Assembly: GCF_025994435.1 (NCBI RefSeq)
Contig: NZ_BAQK01000070.1
Coordinates: forward strand, 36,714-100,713
Direction of reading: 5' to 3'
DNA length: 64,000 nucleotides
Origin: Gluconacetobacter johannae
Lineage (GTDB): Bacteria; Pseudomonadota; Alphaproteobacteria; Acetobacterales; Acetobacteraceae
Shown one piece after another: positions 51,148-59,626 of the stretch; the first letter of the stretch is position 1, and the number at the start of each line of letters is the position of its first letter. The position numbers and the translations under genes are program-made. Below the pieces are notes generated by a model. It searched no databases, was not told the origin of the DNA, and worked only from the letters and a program-made list of their open reading frames with translations.

Positions 51148-52173
51148 ATGACGACGGCGTTCCCTTCCGCGCCCGCCGCCGGGCGCGCTTCCGCCGGCCC
51201 GTGGCGGACGGCGGCCCGCGTGCTGGGGCGCAACCGTGGCGCGATGGCGTCGCTGGCGGTCCTGGTGCTGGTCGGCGTGGCGTGCCTGCTGGCGCCGGTC
51301 TATGCCCGCGATGTGGCGCAGACCGACCCCTTCACCTCGAACGTCGCGGGGACGGTGATGCTGGACGGGCGGCAGCTCGACATCATGCAGCCCAACGACA
51401 ACCCGCTGCACCTGGGCCTGTCGCCCATCGGGCCGACCTGGCGCATGGCGGCCTATCCGCTGGGGGCCGACAGCCAGGGGCGCGACGTGGCGGCGCGGCT
51501 GCTGTATGGCGGGCGCAATTCGCTGCTGATCGCCTTCAGCGCGGCGGCGCTGTGCATCCTGCTGGCGGCGGGCGTGGGCATCGTGGCCGGCTATGCCGGG
51601 GGCGTGGTGGACGCCGTGCTGTCGCGGATGATGGACATCATGTGGGCGGTGCCGGTCTATCTGTTCGCCATCTCGCTCTCGATCGTCACCGTCACCCAGG
51701 GGCTGCGGATCGGGCCGTTCACGGTGGCCAGCGACAATCTGCTGATTCCCATCTGCATCATCGCGCTGGTCTATGTCCCCTATGCGGCGCGGCCGGTGCG
51801 CGGGCGGGTGATGGCGCTGCGCCGGTCGGAATTCGTCACCGCCGCGCGCGGGCTGGGGGTGCCGGGCCATCGCATCGTGCTGCGCGACATCCTGCCCAAC
51901 GTCACCGGCACGCTGGTGGTGCTGGCGCCGCTGATGACGGCGCTGGCGCTGATGGCGGAATCGGCGCTGTCGTTCCTGTCGATCGGCGTGCAGGCCCCCG
52001 CGGCGTCGTGGGGCACCATCATCCAGGACGGCGAGGGGCTGATCTACACCCGCCCGATGGTGGCGGTGGCGCCGGGTCTTGCCATCATCGTCGTGGTGCT
52101 GGCGCTGAACATCCTGGGCGACGGCCTGCGCGACGCGCTGGACGTGCGCGACGGCGACCGGGGGCGCGGCTGA
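51148..52173 (+). CDS. Peptide-type ABC importer permease (DppC/OppC-like)
   Basis: A 341-residue permease with about six membrane segments and the EAA-loop region (EFVTAARGLGVPGHRIVLRDILPN). A periplasmic insert of about 90 residues after the first segment (AQTDPFTSN...RDVAARLLYGG) is the OppC-N pattern. AAGGAGG precedes ATG 51148. In most dpp/opp operons the B permease comes first; here C precedes B. Confidence 0.9.
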   Translation: MTTAFPSAPAAGRASAGPWRTAARVLGRNRGAMASLAVLVLVGVACLLAPVYARDVAQTDPFTSNVAGTVMLDGRQLDIMQPNDNPLHLGLSPIGPTWRMAAYPLGADSQGRDVAARLLYGGRNSLLIAFSAAALCILLAAGVGIVAGYAGGVVDAVLSRMMDIMWAVPVYLFAISLSIVTVTQGLRIGPFTVASDNLLIPICIIALVYVPYAARPVRGRVMALRRSEFVTAARGLGVPGHRIVLRDILPNVTGTLVVLAPLMTALALMAESALSFLSIGVQAPAASWGTIIQDGEGLIYTRPMVAVAPGLAIIVVVLALNILGDGLRDALDVRDGDRGRG

Positions 52174-53150
52174 TGGCGATGGCGGTCCTGCGGCGGCTGG
52201 GGCAGACGCTGTTCGTGCTTTTCGGCATTTCGGTGCTGGTGTTCCTGGTGTTCTTCGCCACACCGGGCGCCGACCCCACGGCGCGCATCGCCGGGCGCAA
52301 CGCCTCGCCCCAGACCATCGCGCGGGTGCGGGTCGAATACGGCTTCGACCGGCCGCTGCCGGTGCAGTACGTCCGGATGATGGAAAAGCTGTTCGTGACG
52401 CGGGACCTGACGTCCTACGTCAATCGCGGGGAACTGGTGGTGCCCGAGGTCTTCCAGGCGGCCCCGGTCACGGTGTCGCTGGTCACCGGGGCGGCCTTGA
52501 TCTGGGTGCTGGCCTCGGTCGCGATGGGCACGCTGGCGGCGGCGCTGCGCGGCACGTGGGTGGACCGGGGGCTGATGATGCTGGGGCTGGTGGGCATTTC
52601 CATCCCCGTCTTCTGGCTGGGCCAGGTCGCCAACCTGCTGACGCAGAGCCGCTATCACGACAGCTGGCTGTTCAGTTGGGTGCCGGGGCTGGGCTATGTG
52701 CCCTTCACGCAGGACCCGCTGGGCTGGTTCCGCGCACTGGTCATCCCGTGGGTCACGCTGGCGGTGCTGTTCGTGGGCATCTACAGCCGCGTGCTGCGCG
52801 CCGACCTGGTGGCCGTCCGGGGCGAGGATTTCATGCGGACCGCCCGCGCCAAGGGCCTGTCGCCGGCGCGGGTGCTGCTGTTCCATGGGCTGCGGACCTC
52901 GATGATGACCTTCGTGTCCCTGTTCGGGCTGGATTTCGCGCAGCTTGTCGGTGGCGGCGCGCTGCTGACCGAGGTCGTGTTCGGCCTGCAGGGCGTGGGG
53001 CGCCTGACCTACCAGGCGCTGGGCAACCTGGACCTGCCGCTGATTATGGCGACGGTGATGTATTCGGCGGTGTTCGTCGTCATCGCCAACGCCGTGGTCG
53101 ACATGCTCTACCTGCTGCTCGACCCCAGGGTGCGGGATGGACGTGCGTGA
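52173..53150 (+). CDS. Peptide-type ABC importer permease (DppB/OppB-like)
   Basis: A 325-residue permease: N-terminal membrane segment TLFVLFGISVLVFLVFF, the DppB-type periplasmic region with YGFDRPLPVQYVRMM, and the EAA loop (EDFMRTARAKGLSPARVLLFHGLR). Its ATG overlaps the preceding stop (ATGA-type coupling) and its own stop overlaps the start of the ATPase gene. Forms the channel with the C permease. Confidence 0.9.
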   Translation: MAMAVLRRLGQTLFVLFGISVLVFLVFFATPGADPTARIAGRNASPQTIARVRVEYGFDRPLPVQYVRMMEKLFVTRDLTSYVNRGELVVPEVFQAAPVTVSLVTGAALIWVLASVAMGTLAAALRGTWVDRGLMMLGLVGISIPVFWLGQVANLLTQSRYHDSWLFSWVPGLGYVPFTQDPLGWFRALVIPWVTLAVLFVGIYSRVLRADLVAVRGEDFMRTARAKGLSPARVLLFHGLRTSMMTFVSLFGLDFAQLVGGGALLTEVVFGLQGVGRLTYQALGNLDLPLIMATVMYSAVFVVIANAVVDMLYLLLDPRVRDGRA

Positions 53151-54157
53151 TGGACGCTGACGCACCCCCGCTGCTGGCGGTCCGGGACCTGACGATCGCG
53201 CTGCCGGTCGGCGGGCGGATGGTGACCATCGTCGATTCCGTCTCGTTCACGCTGGGCGCGCGGGAAATCCTGGGCATCGTCGGCGAGTCCGGGTCGGGCA
53301 AGAGCATGACGGCGCTGGCGCTGATGGGCCTGATCGACGCGCCGGGCGCGCGCATCACCGGCTCGGCGCGCTTCAAGGGCCGCGAGCTGGTCGGCCTGCC
53401 GCAGCGCGCCTTCCGCACCCTGCGCGGGCGCGAGATCGCGATGATTTTCCAGGACCCGATGACCGCCTTCACCCCGGTCTACACGGTGGGCTGGCAGATC
53501 GACGAACAGATCCGCGCCCACGGCCGGGTCACCCGCAAGGACGCCCGCGTCCGCACCATCCGCCTGCTGGGCGACATGGGCGTGCCGGACCCCGCGCGCG
53601 TCGCCGACCGCTACCCGCACCAGCTCTCCGGCGGCCTGCGCCAGCGCGCGATGATCGCCATGGCGCTGTCGTGCAACCCGTCGCTGCTGATCGCCGACGA
53701 ACCGACGACGGCGCTGGACGTGACCGTGCAGGCGCAGATCCTCGACCTGCTGCGCCGCCTGCGGCGGGAATACGGCTCGTCCGTGCTGCTGATTACCCAC
53801 GACATGGGGGTGGTGGCCGAAACCTGCGACCGCACCATGGTGCTGTATTCCGGCACCATCGCCGAACGCGGGCCGACCGGGGCGGTGTTCGCCCGGCCGG
53901 GCCATCCCTACACCGCCGCCCTGCTGGATTCGATCCCGCCGCTGCATGGCGCGCGGCCGGCGCGCCTGCCCTCCATCCCCGGCAGCCCCCCGGCCCCCGC
54001 CGACCGCCCGGCGGGCTGCCCCTTCGCCCCGCGCTGCGGCTACGCGCACGACGCCTGCGCCGTGCGCCCGCCGCTGCTGCCGCGCGGGGTGCAGGACATC
54101 GCCTGCGTGCTGCCGGCCGAAGGGCGCGACCTGCCGGCGCGGTGCGTGAGCGCATGA
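53150..54157 (+). CDS. Peptide-type ABC importer ATPase (DppD/OppD-like)
   Basis: A 335-residue ATPase: Walker A IVGESGSGKSMTALAL, Q-loop MIFQDPMTAFTPVYTVG, signature YPHQLSGGLRQRAMIAMAL, Walker B LLIADEPTTALDVTVQAQ, H-loop LLITHDMGVV. The C-terminal oligopeptide-transporter extension has the four-Cys cluster (CPFAPRCGYAHDAC...DIAC) that in some relatives binds an Fe-S cluster. Coupled to the upstream permease; separated from the partner ATPase by a repeat-filled 115-bp gap. Confidence 0.92.
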   Translation: MDADAPPLLAVRDLTIALPVGGRMVTIVDSVSFTLGAREILGIVGESGSGKSMTALALMGLIDAPGARITGSARFKGRELVGLPQRAFRTLRGREIAMIFQDPMTAFTPVYTVGWQIDEQIRAHGRVTRKDARVRTIRLLGDMGVPDPARVADRYPHQLSGGLRQRAMIAMALSCNPSLLIADEPTTALDVTVQAQILDLLRRLRREYGSSVLLITHDMGVVAETCDRTMVLYSGTIAERGPTGAVFARPGHPYTAALLDSIPPLHGARPARLPSIPGSPPAPADRPAGCPFAPRCGYAHDACAVRPPLLPRGVQDIACVLPAEGRDLPARCVSA

Positions 54158-54197
54158 GTGGAAGAAGAACGCGGGCTCTGCCCAGGCCCCTTGACCC

Positions 54198-54262
54198 CGA
54201 TTCGCTAAACAACTGGTTTCCAAAGGCGACTGCCTTTGGCGGGGTTTGGGGCAGCGCCCCAA
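54198..54262 (+). repeat. Dispersed hairpin repeat, family B copy
   Basis: Contains AACTGGTTTCCAAAGG, CGACTG, CCTTTGG, then GGGGTTTGGGGCAGCGCCCC, closely matching 21210-21275. It lies between the two ATPase genes of the ABC importer, and the AAGGAG right after it is the Shine-Dalgarno of the downstream gene. Confidence 0.8.
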
Positions 54263-54272
54263 GGAGAACGCG

Positions 54273-55253
54273 ATGACCGCGCCGCTGATCGAGGCCCAGT
54301 CCCTGCGCATGGAATATCGCGTCGGCCGGGGGCAGGTGCTGCGCGCGCTGGACGGGGTGTCGCTGGCCGTCCGGCCGGGCGAGGTGCTGGGTCTGGTGGG
54401 CGAATCCGGCTGCGGCAAATCGACGCTGGGGCGCTGCCTGCTGCGCCTGGCCCGGCCCACGGCGGGCCGCGTGATCTTCGACGGCACCGACATCACCGCC
54501 CTGCCGGAGCGCACCCTGCGCCCGCTGCGGCAGGGGATGCAGATGGTGTTCCAGGATTCCTACGCCTCGCTGAACCCGCGCCGGCGCATCGGCGAGCTGA
54601 TCGCCGAGCCGCTGCGCGTGCATCGCGACGGGCAGGGGCGGCGGCGGACGGCGGGCGATATCGCGGCGCGGCTGGCCGAACTGCTGGATCTGGTCGGCCT
54701 GCCGCAGGCGGCGCTGGCGCGCTACCCCCACGAATTTTCCGGCGGCCAGCGGCAGCGGATCAACATCGCCCGCGCCCTGGCGCTGTCGCCCCGGCTGGTG
54801 GTGGCGGACGAACCGGTCTCGGCGCTGGACGTGTCGATCCAGGCGCAGATCGTCAACCTGTTCATGGACCTGCGCGACCGGCTGGGCCTGACCTATGTGT
54901 TCGTCGCCCACGACCTGGCGGTGGTGCGCCAGATCTCGACCCGCGTCGCGGTGATGTATCTGGGGGCCATCGTCGAACTGGGCGACGCCGATACCGTGCT
55001 GCACAGCCCGGCCCACCCCTATACGGCGGCCCTGATCGCCGCCGTGCCCGAACCGGTGGTGTCGCCCGACGGCGACCGCGCCCCCCCGCTGCGCGGCGAC
55101 GTGCCCAGCCCCATCGCCCCCCCGCCGGGATGCCGCTTCCACACCCGTTGCCCCATCGCACAGGACCGCTGCCGCACCGACCCGCCGGTGCTGCGCGATC
55201 CGGGCGACGGGCGGCAGGTGGCATGCCATTTCCCGCTGGAGTCCAGCGCCTGA
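54273..55253 (+). CDS. Peptide-type ABC importer ATPase (DppF/OppF-like)
   Basis: A 326-residue ATPase: Walker A LVGESGCGKSTLGRCLL, Q-loop MVFQDSYASLNPRRRIGELI, signature YPHEFSGGQRQRINIARAL, Walker B LVVADEPVSALDVSIQAQ, H-loop YVFVAHDLAVV. The C-terminal extension has CRFHTRCPIAQDRC...QVAC. ATG 54273 has AAGGAGAA at ideal spacing, at the edge of the dispersed repeat. With the upstream gene it energises the two permeases. Last gene of the run that begins with polA. Confidence 0.92.
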   Translation: MTAPLIEAQSLRMEYRVGRGQVLRALDGVSLAVRPGEVLGLVGESGCGKSTLGRCLLRLARPTAGRVIFDGTDITALPERTLRPLRQGMQMVFQDSYASLNPRRRIGELIAEPLRVHRDGQGRRRTAGDIAARLAELLDLVGLPQAALARYPHEFSGGQRQRINIARALALSPRLVVADEPVSALDVSIQAQIVNLFMDLRDRLGLTYVFVAHDLAVVRQISTRVAVMYLGAIVELGDADTVLHSPAHPYTAALIAAVPEPVVSPDGDRAPPLRGDVPSPIAPPPGCRFHTRCPIAQDRCRTDPPVLRDPGDGRQVACHFPLESSA

Positions 55254-55291
55254 CCGGCCCGGGGCGTTCGTTCAACCCCAGCCTGTCCGCC

Positions 55292-55308
55292 GCGCCCTGA
55301 CGGGGCGC
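55292..55308. terminator. GC hairpin between convergent ABC importer and arsenic operons
   Basis: GCGCCC/TGACG/GGGCGC between the convergent stops at 55253 and 55318. No T-run, so weak evidence for termination. Confidence 0.35.
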
Positions 55309-55317
55309 TCCGCCGCC

Positions 55318-56016
55318 TCACATGTTTTCGGGAAGTCGCAGCTCGGCCTTGCGTTCGCTGTAGCGATCCACGAGGTAATCGGCCCGATCCCGCAGCAGCC
55401 AGGTGAATTTCATCAACTCCTCCATGACGTCCACGACCCGGTCATAGAGCGGCGACGGCTTCATCCGGTCGTCATCCCCGAACTGCGTGTAGGCCATCGG
55501 CACGCTGGACTGGTTGGGGATGGTGAACATCCGCATCCATCGCCCCAGAACCCGCAATGCATTGACCGAGTTGAAGCTCTGCGACCCGCCCGAGACCTGC
55601 ATCACGGCCAGCGTGCGGCCCTGTGTCGGACGGATCGACCCTTCCGAGAGCGGCAGCCAATCGATCTGGTTCTTGAATACGGCCGTGATGTTGCCGTGTC
55701 GTTCGGGGCTGCACCAGACCTGCCCTTCGGACCAGATCGACAATTCGCGCAATTCCCGCACGTTCGGGTGCGTGACCGGCACGGAATCCGCGACCGGCAG
55801 GCCAACCGGATCGAATACCCGTGTTTCCGCCCCAAGTGCTTTCAGAATACGTTCGGCCTCCAGGACCAGAAGGCGACTGAAAGAGCGCGGTCGCAGCGAG
55901 CCGTAGAGCAGGAGGATACGCGGCGGGTGCCCGACACGCGGATGGGGTTCCAGCCGGGCAGGATCGACCCGTTCCAGATATTCGGTGTGCAAAGCGGGCA
56001 TCTGCGGATCGGGCAT
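55318..56016 (-). CDS. arsH: Arsenical-resistance NADPH-dependent FMN protein ArsH
   Basis: A 232-residue flavoprotein of the ArsH type. The flavodoxin-like fold shows LLLYGSLRPRSFSRLLVLEAERIL, then PVTHPNVRELRELSIWSEGQVWCSPERHGNITAVFKNQIDWLP, the hallmark of ArsH. Characterised members oxidise trivalent methyl- and aromatic arsenicals or reduce quinones. ATG 56016 follows a GGAACC region; the frame upstream is not ArsH-like. Last gene of the arsRCBH unit. Confidence 0.93.
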   Translation of the reverse strand: MPDPQMPALHTEYLERVDPARLEPHPRVGHPPRILLLYGSLRPRSFSRLLVLEAERILKALGAETRVFDPVGLPVADSVPVTHPNVRELRELSIWSEGQVWCSPERHGNITAVFKNQIDWLPLSEGSIRPTQGRTLAVMQVSGGSQSFNSVNALRVLGRWMRMFTIPNQSSVPMAYTQFGDDDRMKPSPLYDRVVDVMEELMKFTWLLRDRADYLVDRYSERKAELRLPENM

Positions 56017-56042
56017 TGCGGCGATGGTTCCTTTCGGAGGAC

Positions 56043-57338
56043 TCAGGGGGTGCTGATCCGGGGGAGCCAGACGGCCAGCGCCGCGAGCGTGACCAGCAGG
56101 ACGGGCGGGGTGAGGACCAGCCCGACCTTCATGTATTGGCCCCATGTGATCCGGTGATTTTTCGAGGCCAGCACATGCAGCCAGAGCAGGGTGGCGAGGC
56201 TGCCGATGGGGGTGAATTTCGGCCCGAGGTCGCAGCCGATCACATTGGCATAGACCATGAGGTCACGCGTCATCGGCGTGATGTCATGGGCCTGCTGGAT
56301 AGCCAGCGCACCAACCAGCACGCTGGGCATGTTGTTCATGACCGACGACAGCAGGGCGGCCAGAAAGCCGGCGCCGATGGTGGCCGTAAACGGTCCCTGA
56401 TGCCCCAGCCAGACCAGCGCCGCGGCGAGGTGGTCGGTCAGTCCGGCGTTCCGCAGCCCGTAGACCACCAGATACATGCCGAGCGAGAAGATCACGATCT
56501 GCCACGGTGCGCCGCGAAGCACCTTGCGAATGGGGATCACACGGCCGCGCGTGGCAACGCTCAGAAGCGCACACGCCGCCAGGCAGGCCACGACACAGAC
56601 CGGGATATGGAACGGCGCCGTCAGGAAATAGGCCGCCAGAATGGCCGCCAGCAGAGGAAACGCGGCCCGGAAGACGTGCCTGTCGCGAATGGCGGTGACG
56701 GGCTGCGGCAGGGTTGCGACCGGATAGGTCTCGGGTAACTGCCGTCGGAAACAGGCCCACAGGACAGCAAGCGTCGCCCCCAGCGCCACGAGATCGACCG
56801 GGATCATGACGGCGGCATAGCGGTCGAACGGGATACCGAAGAAATTGGCGCTGACGATATTCACCAGATTGGAAATCACCAGTGGCAGGCTGGTGGTGTC
56901 CGCGACGAAACCGGTCGCGATGATGAATGCCAGCGCCGGGGCATTGTTCAGGCGAAGCTGCGCCAGGATGGCGATGACGATGGGGGTCAGCAGCAGGGCT
57001 GCGCCATCATTGGCGAAGATGGCCGCGATCGCGGCGCCCAGCACCACGATCAGCGGAAACAGTGTCCGCCCCTTGCCCTTGCCCCATCGCGCGACATGCA
57101 GCGCCGCCCACAGGAAGAACCCGGCCTCGTCAAGCAGAAGCGAGATGACGATCAGGGCGATAAAGGTAAAGGTGGCGTCCCAGACGATATGCCAGACCAC
57201 GGGAATGTCATGCCAGTGGATGACGCCCGTCATGCCTGCCGCGGCGGCCCCCGCCAGTGCGCTCCAGCCGATACCCAGCCCCCTGGGCTGCCAGATGACG
57301 AAGACCAGCGTGGCGACGAAGATGACAAGCGCCAGCAT
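56043..57338 (-). CDS. arsB: Arsenite efflux antiporter ArsB
   Basis: A 431-residue membrane protein with 11-12 hydrophobic segments, of the ArsB/NhaD superfamily; it exports arsenite in exchange for protons. It shows AIFANDGAALLLTPIVIAI, TGFVADTTSLPLVISNLVN, SVMNNMPSVLVGALAI and IGCDLGPKFTPIGSLATLLW, all ArsB signatures. The start codon overlaps the arsC stop by one base. No arsA ATPase gene is present, so it works as a secondary transporter. Confidence 0.93.
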   Translation of the reverse strand: MLALVIFVATLVFVIWQPRGLGIGWSALAGAAAAGMTGVIHWHDIPVVWHIVWDATFTFIALIVISLLLDEAGFFLWAALHVARWGKGKGRTLFPLIVVLGAAIAAIFANDGAALLLTPIVIAILAQLRLNNAPALAFIIATGFVADTTSLPLVISNLVNIVSANFFGIPFDRYAAVMIPVDLVALGATLAVLWACFRRQLPETYPVATLPQPVTAIRDRHVFRAAFPLLAAILAAYFLTAPFHIPVCVVACLAACALLSVATRGRVIPIRKVLRGAPWQIVIFSLGMYLVVYGLRNAGLTDHLAAALVWLGHQGPFTATIGAGFLAALLSSVMNNMPSVLVGALAIQQAHDITPMTRDLMVYANVIGCDLGPKFTPIGSLATLLWLHVLASKNHRITWGQYMKVGLVLTPPVLLVTLAALAVWLPRISTP

Positions 57339-57760
57339 CAGACGATCGGTTTCCCGGTCTCATCGACAATCTTCTCCCCGTCTTCCTTTGTGAAAGCCCC
57401 CTTCTGCGGCGCGGGAAGAAGATCCAGCACTTGTTCGGACGGGCGGCAGAGTTTCACGCCCAGCGGCGTCACGACGATCGGCCGGTTCATCAGGATCGGA
57501 TGCGCCAGCATGGCGTCGATCAGCTCGTCGTCGCTCAGCGCCGGATTATCGAGGCCGAGTTCATCATAGGGCGTGCCCTTGCGCCGCAGCAGGTCACGCA
57601 CGGGAATGCCCATGCGCGCGATCAGTTCGACCAGCGTCTTCCGGTCCGGCGGCGTTTCGAGATACGCGATGATCGTGGGTTCGATCCCGGCATTTCGGAT
57701 CAGGCCCAGCGTGTTGCGCGAGGTTCCGCACGCGGGATTATGATAGATCGTGACGGTCAT
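57338..57760 (-). CDS. arsC: Arsenate reductase, glutaredoxin-dependent ArsC
   Basis: A 140-residue ArsC of the Spx/plasmid R773 type: IYHNPACGTSRNTLGLIRNAG contains the catalytic Cys (about 12) in the CGTSRN site; LLRRKGTPYDELGL and HPILMNRPIV carry the arsenate-binding arginines. It reduces arsenate to arsenite with glutathione and glutaredoxin for export by ArsB. ATG 57760 overlaps the 3' end of arsR; the two are coupled. Confidence 0.94.
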   Translation of the reverse strand: MTVTIYHNPACGTSRNTLGLIRNAGIEPTIIAYLETPPDRKTLVELIARMGIPVRDLLRRKGTPYDELGLDNPALSDDELIDAMLAHPILMNRPIVVTPLGVKLCRPSEQVLDLLPAPQKGAFTKEDGEKIVDETGKPIV

Positions 57761-58110
57761 GAGCAGCATTCCGATGCAGGGCAGCAGGAAGACAGTGCCG
57801 CGACCAGCGGGGCGCAGAGGTCAGGGCTGCCCGCACAGCAGTCCCTGACGAGAAACAGCATCAGATCCCGCAGCCGCGACAGGTTGGCACGATAGATGAT
57901 GAGACGGCTGTGACGTTTCGAAGTCAGCAGGCCTGCCCGCGTCAGCGTCGCGAGATGAACCGAGATCGTATTCTGTGGAACGTCGAGCCTGCGCGCGACA
58001 TCCCCAGCCGCAAGCCCTTCCGGTTCATGGCGTACCAGCAGACGGAAGATGTCCAGCCGCGTGGACTGGGACAGGGCGCTGAGAGCAAGCAAGGCCGATT
58101 CGGTGTCCAT
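57757..58110 (-). CDS. arsR: ArsR-family arsenic-responsive repressor
   Basis: A 117-residue winged-helix repressor: ALSQSTRLDIFRLLVRHEPEGLAAGDVARRLDVPQNTISVHLATL is the ArsR HTH. It lacks the ELCVCDL metal site of E. coli ArsR; instead it has a C-terminal cluster Cys91-Cys92 and Cys99, plus CC at 109-110 and 115-116. This resembles the A. ferrooxidans type in which C-terminal cysteines bind As(III). The start codon lies inside the perfect 40-bp palindrome at 58101-58140 and no Shine-Dalgarno is visible. Confidence 0.92.
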   Translation of the reverse strand: MDTESALLALSALSQSTRLDIFRLLVRHEPEGLAAGDVARRLDVPQNTISVHLATLTRAGLLTSKRHSRLIIYRANLSRLRDLMLFLVRDCCAGSPDLCAPLVAALSSCCPASECCS

Positions 58111-58140
58111 ATATCGACGTTAGTCGATATATGGACACCG
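58101..58140. promoter_or_regulatory. Perfect 40-bp palindrome: ars operator overlapping the arsR start
   Basis: Two 18-base arms, CGGTGTCCATATATCGAC and its exact complement, flank GTTA. The arsR ATG (58108-58110, minus strand) lies in the left arm. The position suggests ArsR binds here to block its own transcription; the mRNA would be leaderless or nearly so. Confidence 0.75.
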
Positions 58141-58164
58141 GTAAACCAGCCACCGCCCGAACCC

Positions 58165-58258
58165 GGCAAGGGCCGAGGCCCTTGCATTCCATTCGTTTCA
58201 TAAAGTCCTGGGTTTCCAAAGGGCTAGGACCTTTGGTGGGTCAAGGGCAACGCCCTTG
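58165..58258 (+). repeat. Dispersed hairpin repeats, family B relatives
   Basis: GGCAAGGGCCGAGGCCCTTG (58165-58184), then TGGGTTTCCAAAGGGCTAGG, CCTTTGGTGGG and CAAGGGCAACGCCCTTG. These are the same building blocks as family B with sequence drift. They fill the gap between arsR and the purD 3' end and can act as the purD terminator. Confidence 0.65.
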
Positions 58259-58266
58259 CCGTCGCA

Positions 58267-59556
58267 TCAACCGGCCTGGCCTTCAGCCCGCAGCGCCCGC
58301 TCGCCGATGTCGCGGCGCCAGGTCGCGTCGTCCCAGCGGATGGCGGCCACGCCGTGGTAGGCCCGGCTGCGGGCCTCGGCCAGCGTGGCGCCGGTGGCGC
58401 AGACCGTCAGCACCCGGCCGCCGGCGGCGACGATGCGGCCTTCGGCGTCCTGCCGGGTGCCGGCGTGGAAGACGTGAACGCCGGGCAGGTGGCCGGCCTC
58501 GGCGATGCCGTCGATGACGCCGCCGGCGACGGGCTTGCCGGGGTAGCCGCGCGCGGCCAGCACGATGCTGATGGAATGGTCGTCGGAAAAGCGGATGTCC
58601 GTCGTATCCAGCGTGCCATCGGCGACCGAGGCCAGGGCGGGCAGCAGGTCGGATTGCAGGCGGATCAGCAGGGCCTGGGCCTCGGGGTCGCCGAAACGCA
58701 CGTTATATTCGATCAGCTTCGGCCCCTCGTCGGTCAGCATCAGGCCGGCGAAGATCACGCCGCGAAAGGGGGTGCCGCGCCGGACCATCTCGTCCAGCAT
58801 GGGGCGGACCAGCACATCCAGCGCCGCTTCCTGCCGCGCGCGGTCGAAGCCGGTGGGGGGCGAGACCGCGCCCATGCCGCCGGTGTTGGGGCCGGTGTCG
58901 CCCTCGCCGATGCGCTTGTGGTCCTGTGCCGCGCCGATCAGCACGGCGGTTTCCCCGGCGCAGAACGCGAACAGCGACACCTCGTCGCCCACCAGGCGTT
59001 CCTCGATCACCACCGACCGGCCGGCGTCGCCCAGGCTGGCGTCGTCCATCATCGCGCGGATCGCGTCCTCGGCCTCGGCCTCGGTCATGGCGACGACCAC
59101 GCCCTTGCCGGCGGCCAGCCCATCGGCCTTGATGACGATCGGCGCGCCGCGCCGGCGCACGAACTCCAGCGCCGGGGCCACGCTGTCGAACCGCTCCCAC
59201 CGCGCGGTGGGGATGCGCGCGGCGTCGCAGACTTCCTTGGTGAAGCTCTTGCTGCCTTCCAGCTCGGCCGCGGCGCGGGTCGGGCCGGCGCAGGCGATAC
59301 CGGCTGCGTCGCAGGCGTCGGCCAGGCCGGCGACCAGCGGGGCCTCGGGGCCGGGCACCACCAGGTCGATGCGCTCGGCCTGCGCCAGGGCGACCAGCCC
59401 GGCGACGTCGTCGGCGGCAATGGCGACGTTGGTGCCCAGGGCCGCCGTGCCGGGGTTGCCGGGGGCGATGAACAGGGCCTCCAGCAGCGGTGAGCGCGCG
59501 ATCGCGGCCGCCATCGCATGTTCCCGTCCACCCGATCCGACCAGCAGCACCCGCAT
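58267..59556 (-). CDS. purD: Phosphoribosylamine-glycine ligase
   Basis: A 429-residue ATP-grasp enzyme of purine biosynthesis (5-phosphoribosylamine + glycine + ATP to GAR). N-terminus MRVLLVGSGGREHAMAAAIARSP is PurD-specific; ATP-grasp motifs are GAPIVIKADGLAAGKGVVVAM and GRSVVIEERLVGDEVSLFAFC; the signature RFGDPEAQALL is intact. ATG 59556 is chosen from this N-terminus. Divergent from xseA with 70 bp between them. Confidence 0.96.
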   Translation of the reverse strand: MRVLLVGSGGREHAMAAAIARSPLLEALFIAPGNPGTAALGTNVAIAADDVAGLVALAQAERIDLVVPGPEAPLVAGLADACDAAGIACAGPTRAAAELEGSKSFTKEVCDAARIPTARWERFDSVAPALEFVRRRGAPIVIKADGLAAGKGVVVAMTEAEAEDAIRAMMDDASLGDAGRSVVIEERLVGDEVSLFAFCAGETAVLIGAAQDHKRIGEGDTGPNTGGMGAVSPPTGFDRARQEAALDVLVRPMLDEMVRRGTPFRGVIFAGLMLTDEGPKLIEYNVRFGDPEAQALLIRLQSDLLPALASVADGTLDTTDIRFSDDHSISIVLAARGYPGKPVAGGVIDGIAEAGHLPGVHVFHAGTRQDAEGRIVAAGGRVLTVCATGATLAEARSRAYHGVAAIRWDDATWRRDIGERALRAEGQAG

Positions 59557-59626
59557 CAATCCGTTTCCCTGTTCCATCTGCACGCCCGGCCTTCCGGGCG
59601 GGCCGTCTCTATCATACCCTGCGGCG

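Noticed and set aside
45742..51233. Long minus-strand frames opposite polA and the importer binding protein
   Set aside because: Their translations are low-complexity Gly/Arg/His/Gln strings; polA and the binding protein have complete family motifs on the plus strand.
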